A stretch of 64,000 nt of DNA, from assembly GCA_963764235.1 (NCBI GenBank), contig CAVXRO010000004.1:186001-250000 (forward strand), given 5' to 3'. Under the pieces are notes generated by a model. It saw only the letters and a program-made list of their open reading frames with translations. It had not been told where the DNA came from and did not search any database. The stretch comes from DATFVA01 sp963764235 (GTDB lineage Bacteria; Bacteroidota; Ignavibacteria; Ignavibacteriales; Ignavibacteriaceae). Position numbers and translations under genes: made by a program. The first letter of the stretch is position 1, and each line of letters opens with the position of its first letter. Shown in pieces: positions 54,665-61,253 of this stretch.

Positions 54665-54955
54665 TTATAGGATTTTCTCTTCCTTTTTTGTGCCCAGCAA
54701 TCCCAGTATGCTGAAAGCAACCAGCGTTGCCGTAAGCCTTGTAAAATATACTTCGTAAGAAAGATTAGAGAAGTGCCTCACTTCAAAGATCATTGCAAAC
54801 AATCCGGAAACAGCGATCAGGAAAGCGAGGATCTTAAGCGGTACGATCAATTGTTCTTTTGATTCCCGCTTAAGCTGTGCCTCCCTTTCATGGGTTAGCA
54901 CTATGTTAGACCGATTAAATAAATCGGCGAAACGTGAATTATTTGCTGCCGGCAT
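54665..54955 (-). CDS. N-terminal membrane part of the histidine kinase, in another frame
   Basis: 96 residues: soluble start MPAANNSRFADLFNRS, two helices (LKILAFLIAVSGLFAMIF and LTATLVAFSILGLLG) and the end GTKKEEKIL then stop. In the minus-one frame the sequence continues GRENPIILVHILLLVIILSSG directly into the kinase protein, making a complete six-helix sensor. The codons ACA AAA AAG contain the heptamer A AAA AAG, as used by dnaX for programmed -1 frameshifting. A single-base error in the six-base A run is the simple alternative. On its own this would be an unexplained small membrane protein. Confidence 0.65.
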   Translation of the reverse strand: MPAANNSRFADLFNRSNIVLTHEREAQLKRESKEQLIVPLKILAFLIAVSGLFAMIFEVRHFSNLSYEVYFTRLTATLVAFSILGLLGTKKEEKIL

Positions 54956-55091
54956 GTGCCCTTACTATAAAATTCAGAACAAATCTACTAAAATTATTCT
55001 AAGGAATAAATCAATTTTTATTTCTTCTCCCCTAATATCGTCTTAATTGATATATTTAGAAACATTTTTAATTTTCTCTGGCAGATTTCAA

Positions 55092-55661
55092 ATGGCCGAC
55101 TTTTTTTACTCGATAGATCTTGCAGTATTCTACTTTATCAATCATAGTCTCTCCGCAGGCTTTGCCGATAAGTTTTTCTCCATCATTACCAATGTTAACA
55201 ACTGGTATATAGCGTATATAATCCTTCTCGGAATCAGCTTTTTTAAGGGAGGGAGTAAAGGAAAATTTGCGGCTGTAGGAGTGGTTCTCCTGATTATCAT
55301 TACGGATCAGACAGGAGGACATCTGTTGAAGGATTTGATCCAGCGAGTAAGACCCTGCAACGCACTGAATGATGCTATAACACCACTTGGATGCACAGGA
55401 TCATTCTCTTTTCCATCCAACCACGCATTTAATAATTTTGCCGCAGCCACATTCTATTACAGATTGTATCCCAGGCTGAAGTGGGTACTGTTCATTACCG
55501 CATCGCTTATCGCTCTTTCAAGGGTTTACCTGGGACTTCATTACCCTTCAGATATACTGGGAGGAGCATTACTTGGAGTAATCTTGGGTTATGTCTTTGC
55601 CCGAATAGCAATCCGTATAAATGAAAAATATAAAAACAGGAGTTTAAGTGAAAAGAATTAA
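55092..55661 (+). CDS. PAP2 family phosphatase
   Basis: 189 residues from ATG 55092 (MADFFYSIDLAVFYFIN); a longer frame from 55047 is unlikely. The three PAP2 motifs are present: KDLIQRVRP, SFPSNHAFNNF and SRVYLGLHYPSDILGG, with both catalytic His residues. Five or six membrane helices. Members remove phosphate from lipid phosphates such as undecaprenyl pyrophosphate or phosphatidate, on the periplasmic side. The acetyltransferase gene overlaps its end. Confidence 0.92.
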   Translation: MADFFYSIDLAVFYFINHSLSAGFADKFFSIITNVNNWYIAYIILLGISFFKGGSKGKFAAVGVVLLIIITDQTGGHLLKDLIQRVRPCNALNDAITPLGCTGSFSFPSNHAFNNFAAATFYYRLYPRLKWVLFITASLIALSRVYLGLHYPSDILGGALLGVILGYVFARIAIRINEKYKNRSLSEKN

Positions 55662-56136
55662 TGATAAATTAATTATCCGGCAGACTTCAAAGGAAGATAT
55701 TCCGCTTATCTTTACACTGATCCGTGAACTTGCCGACTACGAGAAACTCTCACATTCTGTTACAGCTGATGAGGAGATGCTTGAAAGAAATCTTTTCGGC
55801 AAAAACAGGTATGCTTATGTTGTGATTGCAGAATATGAAGGTACAACTGCGGGGCAGGCCCTGTATTTTTACAATTTTTCAACCTTTAAGGGTAAACCCG
55901 GCATTTACCTTGAAGATCTTTATGTTCGTCCTGGATTCAGAAATAAAGGAATCGGGAAAGCGCTGCTGAGTTATCTCATTGAACTTGCGAAAGAACAGGA
56001 CTGCGGAAGAGTTGAATGGGTCGTTCTCGATTGGAATGAATCGGCACTAAATTTCTATAAAAGCCTGGGGGCGGAACCAATGGACGACTGGATTGTTTTC
56101 AGGCTTAGCGAAGAGACATTTACTGTTAAAAAATAA
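55648..56136 (+). CDS. GNAT family N-acetyltransferase
   Basis: 162 residues starting at GTG 55648. EDLYVRPGFRNKGIGKALLSYLIELAKEQ is the acetyl-CoA loop (RxxGIGKAL), and RVEWVVLDWNESALNFYKSLGAEPMDDW the C-terminal block, as in diamine acetyltransferase-like members. The acceptor is not known, though the W-N-E-x-A-L-N-F-Y-K-S-L-G-A pattern is often seen in polyamine acetyltransferases. It overlaps the phosphatase gene by 14 bp. Confidence 0.88.
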   Translation: MKRINDKLIIRQTSKEDIPLIFTLIRELADYEKLSHSVTADEEMLERNLFGKNRYAYVVIAEYEGTTAGQALYFYNFSTFKGKPGIYLEDLYVRPGFRNKGIGKALLSYLIELAKEQDCGRVEWVVLDWNESALNFYKSLGAEPMDDWIVFRLSEETFTVKK

Positions 56137-56220
56137 GAGTTTATCTGCAAAAGTTTTTATCTTTACATCTTAAATTTCTATCTTTAAGTATAACCAGGCC
56201 TAATAAAAACAGGAACTTTT

Positions 56221-57477
56221 ATGGCAGACAATAGACGAGTTGTCGTTACCGGAATGGGTGCTCTTACCCCAATCGGGTTATCACCCGCGGAATTCTGGGA
56301 AAACATGATGAATGGGAAAAGCGGTTCAGCAATGATTAAGGGTTTTGATGCCTCACGGGTTGAAACAAAATTTGCATGTGAGCTTAAGGGATTTGATCCA
56401 TTAAATTACATTGACAGAAAAACAGCCCGGCGGCTCGACAGGTATGCGCAGTATGCTCTGGCATCGGCCGGCCAGGCGATTGATGATGCTGGTCTTAAAC
56501 CAGGAGAGCTCTCAGATGAGGAAAAGTCGAGGGTAGGTGTAATCTACGGCAGCGGAATAGGAGGTATTGAAACTTTCTATCAGCAGTCTGTTATAAATCA
56601 TACCCAGGGTCCTGACCGTGTATCACCGTTTTTCATACCGATGCTCATACCCGATATTGCTGCTGGCTATATCTCTATTCATTATGGTTTCCGGGGACCC
56701 AATTACTGCATTGTCTCTGCCTGTGCAACAGCCAATAATAATATGATTGATGCCTATATGCTGATAAAGCAGAATATAGCCGATATAATCCTTACCGGCG
56801 GAAGTGAAGCTGCTGTAAATGAAATAGGTATCGCGGGGTTTAATGCTTCGAAAGCTTTGTCTACACGAAACGAATCACCTGAAACAGCGAGCAGACCCTT
56901 TGATGCAACAAGGGACGGATTTGTGATGGGTGAAGGCGGCGGAAGTCTGGTACTCGAAGAACTTGAACATGCTCAAAAAAGAGGTGCGGAAATATATGCT
57001 GAAGTAATAGGTATGGGTCTTTCTGCCGATGCTTATCATATCACAGCACCTCATCCTGAAGGGATAGGAGCTGTTCTTGCTATGGAAATGGCAATAAAAA
57101 ACGCAGGGATTTCTCCGCAGGATATTGATTATATAAATATGCATGGCACCTCAACTCCCCTTGGGGATATCGGCGAAACGAAAGCGATTAAGAAAGTCTT
57201 CGGCGATTACGCTTATAAGATTAATCTTTCTTCTACGAAGAGTATGACGGGACATCTCCTCGGAGCGGCGGGGGCTGTTGAAGCAATAGCTTCAATTCTT
57301 GCAATAAAAAAAAACAGGATACCTCCAACCATAAACTTTGTAAATCCTGATCCTGAGTGTGATCTTAATTATACTTTTAATAAACCTCATGATAGAGAGG
57401 TAAATATAGCTATTAGTAATGCTTTTGGTTTTGGTGGCCATAATACTTCGGTAATTTTCAGGAAATTCAAAGAGTAA
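56221..57477 (+). CDS. fabF: Beta-ketoacyl-ACP synthase II
   Basis: 418 residues. The catalytic Cys-His-His set is complete: C near 168 in VSACATANN, H in MHGTSTPLGDI near 307 and H in TKSMTGHLLGAAGAVEA near 342. GVIYGSGIGG, GGSEAAV and ISNAFGFGGHNTSVIF are also conserved. It extends acyl chains in fatty-acid synthesis. Two TATCTTTA boxes (56158 and 56179) lie 63 and 42 bp before the ATG and could be -7 elements, but lack a -33 TTTG. No acpP or other fab gene is adjacent. Confidence 0.96.
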   Translation: MADNRRVVVTGMGALTPIGLSPAEFWENMMNGKSGSAMIKGFDASRVETKFACELKGFDPLNYIDRKTARRLDRYAQYALASAGQAIDDAGLKPGELSDEEKSRVGVIYGSGIGGIETFYQQSVINHTQGPDRVSPFFIPMLIPDIAAGYISIHYGFRGPNYCIVSACATANNNMIDAYMLIKQNIADIILTGGSEAAVNEIGIAGFNASKALSTRNESPETASRPFDATRDGFVMGEGGGSLVLEELEHAQKRGAEIYAEVIGMGLSADAYHITAPHPEGIGAVLAMEMAIKNAGISPQDIDYINMHGTSTPLGDIGETKAIKKVFGDYAYKINLSSTKSMTGHLLGAAGAVEAIASILAIKKNRIPPTINFVNPDPECDLNYTFNKPHDREVNIAISNAFGFGGHNTSVIFRKFKE

Positions 57478-57565
57478 TATCACACTGTATTTGCCGCGTA
57501 TTCCCATCTTATCTCACAGAATTTATTCTTTGTGAGTGATATCAGCGAGCCGACTCCCTGTAGCT

Positions 57566-57608
57566 CTTATTTTATTCAGCGATGAGAAATATGAATAAAA
57601 TAAGGAGA
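57566..57608 (+). promoter_or_regulatory. AU-rich hairpin over the ribosome binding site of the next gene
   Basis: CTTATTTTATTC (57566-57577) and GAATAAAATAAG (57593-57604) are exact reverse complements, 15 bp apart. The right arm runs into the Shine-Dalgarno AAGGAG (57603-57608), 5 bases before ATG 57613. In mRNA the site would be partly paired, so it could act as a translation gate. Confidence 0.55.
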
Positions 57609-57612
57609 AAAG

Positions 57613-58191
57613 ATGAGATACATCCCGAAAATGGTAATAGTAGCATTGATGCTGTTTTCAGTTAACAGTTTTGCGCAAATGCACGAAAGAGAGCCGCAGA
57701 TGAGGCTGACCCTGCAGTTAGGAGTAGAGGCTCCTACAGGAGATTTCGGAGATCAGGCTTCAACAGGGTTCGGATTGAACGGAACATTCGAGTATTGGCA
57801 GAATTCTCCGCTGGCTTTTACCGGATCTATAGGCTATAATCGTTTCGATGCGGCCGGTGATCTTCCGGATAACTGGGATTATTCCCTTTCTGATATTCCG
57901 ATCCTGTTGGGAATCAGGTACTATCTTGCCCGCGGTGATTTCCACCCTTACCTTGGAGCCGAACTTGGACTTCATATCCTTACTTCGTCAAGAACCAGGG
58001 TTGAAGGCAGTACAACTATTTCAGTGGATGAAACTAATTCGAAATTCGGCCTGGATCCTTTATTCGGATTCAGGTACCATCTAAGTCAAAGTACTGACCT
58101 GGATTTCAACATAAAGTATAATATTATCAGTACTGAGGGCGGCAACACCAATTTTCTCGGAATAAACGGAGGTATTCAGATAGGGTTGTAA
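57613..58191 (+). CDS. Outer-membrane beta-barrel protein
   Basis: 192 residues. Signal peptide 1-21 (VALMLFSVNSFAQ). The mature part shows barrel strands (RLTLQLGVEAPTGDFGD, FGLNGTFEYWQNS, FHPYLGAELGLHIL, DFNIKYNII) and ends GGIQIGL, like OmpA/OmpW-type small barrels. Specific function unknown. The start is well supported by AAGGAG. A terminator follows between it and the converging LolA-like gene. Confidence 0.82.
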   Translation: MRYIPKMVIVALMLFSVNSFAQMHEREPQMRLTLQLGVEAPTGDFGDQASTGFGLNGTFEYWQNSPLAFTGSIGYNRFDAAGDLPDNWDYSLSDIPILLGIRYYLARGDFHPYLGAELGLHILTSSRTRVEGSTTISVDETNSKFGLDPLFGFRYHLSQSTDLDFNIKYNIISTEGGNTNFLGINGGIQIGL

Positions 58192-58205
58192 AAAATAATT
58201 AGGTG

Positions 58206-58255
58206 AGCGGCTGTTATAATGGGAACTTTATTGTTAAACAGCCGCTTATTTTTTG
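58206..58255. terminator. Bidirectional terminator between convergent genes
   Basis: AGCGGCTGTT and AACAGCCGCT form a 10-bp stem, followed by TATTTTTT on plus. It separates the barrel protein gene from the LolA-like gene. Confidence 0.85.
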
Positions 58256-58950
58256 CCTTCTTCAAAAACACTGTCGGGAATCCCCTCATTGACTTTATAA
58301 TCAGAATAATTGATATAGACCTTCCCGGTTGTTGTCCTTCCCTTATGCTGATTCTCTTTTTCTGAATTGTCGTCCCCGCTGATATCGCCTGTTATTTCTT
58401 CAGGCATCTGCATCTTTTGAATATTAAAGGAAAATATCATTGAAGAAGGGAGGGGATACTTAATATTATTATCGTATTTGAGGTTAATTGAAAACGTACC
58501 GTTTGTTTTGGTTGTTGACTCGATTTTCCTGATGATATACCTGTCCTTATCGATCAATAAAGTTGTCAGAATAAGATCACCTCTGTCGCCCAGGGGAATT
58601 ATTTTAATCGAGTAGCAAGGCCTGCCGTCAACATCCTGCTCTTTATCAAAAATAGAAGTGTAATCTCCCTGCAGAAAACTGTACGGAGAGAAGTTGAGAC
58701 CTTCCTTAGGCAGAAGAGCAAACCCTTCTGATTTTAACCTTATCTTATCTGGTTTTTTATAGAATATTGTTGCCTTCGTCTCAGGCACTTTCAGAAAATT
58801 TACATCAACTTTTATATTAACATTCACCTCATAATCATTTACTTTTCCGAAATTTTCTTTCACTTTTTCCAGTATATCTTCAGGTTTAAGGTTCTGTGCA
58901 AATGAGGCTGTTGTTATAAGAAGTAAAATTATCAGGTTTTTTATAATCAT
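58246..58950 (-). CDS. LolA-like periplasmic protein
   Basis: 234 residues. Signal peptide 1-18 (LIILLLITTASFAQ), then PEDILEKVKENFGKVNDYEVNVNIK, KKPDKIRLKSEGFALLP and DRYIIRKIES, consistent with the LolA/outer-membrane-lipoprotein-sorting fold, an open barrel that binds lipid. Residues 190-210 are a disordered Glu/Asp/Lys stretch. It lies 17 bp downstream of an ABC exporter (ATPase and permease), which suggests cooperation in lipid or lipoprotein handling, but LolCDE proper is not recognised here. Confidence 0.7.
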   Translation of the reverse strand: MIIKNLIILLLITTASFAQNLKPEDILEKVKENFGKVNDYEVNVNIKVDVNFLKVPETKATIFYKKPDKIRLKSEGFALLPKEGLNFSPYSFLQGDYTSIFDKEQDVDGRPCYSIKIIPLGDRGDLILTTLLIDKDRYIIRKIESTTKTNGTFSINLKYDNNIKYPLPSSMIFSFNIQKMQMPEEITGDISGDDNSEKENQHKGRTTTGKVYINYSDYKVNEGIPDSVFEEGKK

Positions 58951-58967
58951 TTTATTTCCTTTTCCTT

Positions 58968-59808
58968 TTACGTAAGGATGTCTTTTCGCTTAAAAATAAA
59001 CGCAGTTATGGCAAACAAAACAATAATATGTCCGGAAAGTATCGCAACTGATTTAAAAGAAACCCGCAAAATCAACAGGATCATCAAAAAGCATTCTCCA
59101 GGAAGACATATAAGTTGTAAAAAGATACGGTTCAAGGTTCCTGAAGAAGTTGACCTGTATTGCCGAGAGAATGAGAAATACAATTATAACTGCCATTGTT
59201 GATATAATTGGCCCGATTGAATTTTCCACAAGGGAAGAGAAAAAGAATGCAAGGGCGGTAACTACAGTCATACTTAATGCGGCAAATCCATATGCCATTA
59301 AAAACCTCCAGAGGACATCAGCCCTTGAAAAGATAATTATCCCGCTGCTCTTAATTACAATCAATTCACCGACGCCGAACATAAGGAACCCCAGACCGAG
59401 ACTTATAACAGCCAGCCACAGTACAAGCAGGTTGGAATATATAAGTCCTGCGATAAATTTGGCTGATACGATCTTCATCCTTGAAACAGGACGGGTAAGT
59501 AGGAGACGGTAAGTGCCTGCCGTAGCTTCTCCGGCCAAAAGATCACCTGCTACCAGTGCTATCAGGAAAGGAATATGCACAGCAAGGCTTGTAAGAATAA
59601 AGTATGAGATCAGGTATCCGTTGAGCAGATTACCGACGAAGACAAATGACTGCTGAAGGTTCCTTGTCATAAAATCGAGAGATTTCTCCCCCTCGGCGAG
59701 CATGGCAAAATTTATAACCGGAACGATAACAGCTATAACAAGGAAGCCTATGTAGGTTCTCCATTTCTTAAAAATTTTATAGAGTTCTATCCTGATAAGT
59801 GTGGACAT
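58968..59808 (-). pseudogene. ABC-2 type permease, frameshifted near the C-terminus
   Basis: The frame from 59808 gives 251 residues with six membrane helices (start MSTLIRIELYKIFKKWRTYIG) and stops at DFAGFF. Another frame continues KSVAILSGHIIVLFAITAFIFKRKDILT, the usual ABC-2 ending. Deleting one T from TTTTAAA (minus; 59053-59056 region) gives DFAGFFKSVAILSG in one frame, about 279 residues. So only the last helix is out of frame, by a homopolymer indel. The ATPase gene ends one base upstream. It may be a real disruption or an assembly error. Confidence 0.8.
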
Positions 59809-60729
59809 TTAAGAAGCTTTCTCTGTAATGTTAAGGAAAAATTCTTCAAGAGACCTGGTCGGAACTACCGCACTGACTTCAATCTCATGCTCAACAAAGT
59901 ACCGGTTAAGGAGTGCAATTTTCTCTGATGGAAGAGAAAATATCAGAGTATTATTCGCCGTCGATTCCAGGTCATTTATAAAGTCGGTACTGCCGATTAC
60001 TTCCTTTGCCTTTGACGAATCATTTACTTCAAATGTCACCTTCAGATTGTTCATATTTAAAAGCTCATTCACCCGTCCTTCAACTATAGTTTTACCCTGA
60101 TTAATTATGATCATTCTGTTGGCTACAAGTTCCACTTCATATAAAATATGCGACGATAAAAAGAGCGTCTTTTGTTTGTCTCTGCTCAGGTGAATAATGA
60201 GCTCCCGGATTTCCTTCATACCCTGGGGATCGAGACCGGTTGTTGGTTCATCCAGAATTATAAGGTCGGGATCATGCACCAGGGCCTGTGCGAGTCCGAG
60301 TCTTTGTTTCATCCCATGTGAAAATGTCTTTACTTTGCTGTCAAATCTCTTTTCAAGCCCCACAAGTTCCAGCACACCCATTATTTTCTTTTTCGATGCA
60401 TCGATCCCTGAGATCCGTCCCAGGATTTCAAGATTTTTATAGGCACTCAGGTATCCGTAAAAATCAGGTTTTTCAACGATAGCACCAATTCGTCTTAGAA
60501 TGGAATTTCTTTCTTTTTTAAGCGATTTTCCAAATATTTTAATCTCCCCTTCTGTCGGATTTATAAGCGACATAAGCATCCTAATTGTGGTACTTTTTCC
60601 GGCACCATTAGGTCCAAGGAATCCGAAAACATCCCCCTCGTAAACTCTCAGGTTTAGACTGTTTACAGCTTTGACTTCTCTGAATTCCTTACTGAGATTT
60701 ATAATCTCAATAATTTTATCGCCAATCAA
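59809..60729 (-). CDS. ABC transporter ATP-binding protein
   Basis: 306 residues from TTG 60729, which follows AAGGAG by 5 bases; a GTG at 60771 would add 14 unlikely residues. Walker A GPNGAGKSTTIRML near 40, signature FSHGMKQRLGLAQAL near 132, Walker B DLIILDEPTTGLDPQG near 152 and the switch His in SSHILYEVE. A C-terminal 90-residue domain follows. It pairs with the permease at 58968-59808 and is adjacent to a LolA-like gene, so the substrate may be lipid-like. Confidence 0.92.
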   Translation of the reverse strand: MIGDKIIEIINLSKEFREVKAVNSLNLRVYEGDVFGFLGPNGAGKSTTIRMLMSLINPTEGEIKIFGKSLKKERNSILRRIGAIVEKPDFYGYLSAYKNLEILGRISGIDASKKKIMGVLELVGLEKRFDSKVKTFSHGMKQRLGLAQALVHDPDLIILDEPTTGLDPQGMKEIRELIIHLSRDKQKTLFLSSHILYEVELVANRMIIINQGKTIVEGRVNELLNMNNLKVTFEVNDSSKAKEVIGSTDFINDLESTANNTLIFSLPSEKIALLNRYFVEHEIEVSAVVPTRSLEEFFLNITEKAS

Positions 60730-61253
60730 TTTTTCTCCTTGAAGTGTGATTAAAAACAGAGTCTGAATCACATGATCAAAAATAAAAAACTAAAAGACGG
60801 GAATCACCTTATTATTATAAACGGTTAAAATATCACACAAACGTTCCGGGTATAATTTTTTTCAAATCACAATGTAGAGGGGTATGAGTAATTGACGAAA
60901 CCTTTTGTTTACAGGGCAGTAAAAAAAATGAGTTAAGAAGCAAATTAATTAAGAAAATTTCTTTTTTGTTTTTGTAAAAAAATATGGTAATGTTTGTACC
61001 TAAAGATGAGTTCATTAAAGAATTTTTTTCGCCTAAATATTTCCTTTCAGAAAAAAATTTTTTAGTTTCTGTTCAGTCGCAACAAAAACTTTCAATTCAA
61101 ATTATCCTTAATGAAAGACAAGATTTATTTCAAAAAATATATTCAGAAGATTTATTCAAAATACAGTAACATCTCTTTTACAGAACAGCTCATTTTCATT
61201 TCAGAAAAGAAAATTAACCTTACGATAAAACATATTATGACCGGGAGTATTTA
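60730..61253. other. Divergent spacer before nrdJ
   Basis: 524 bp of AT-rich sequence between the ABC ATPase and nrdJ, read away in both directions. One plus-strand frame of 61 codons (60984-61169) lacks protein-like features beyond a short K/F-rich stretch. No B12 riboswitch signature (no GCCACTG box seen) and no clear NrdR box. A promoter for nrdJ is expected here. Confidence 0.45.

Noticed and set aside
60984..61169. 61-codon plus-strand frame upstream of nrdJ
   Set aside because: AT-rich, no recognisable family and no clear ribosome binding site.
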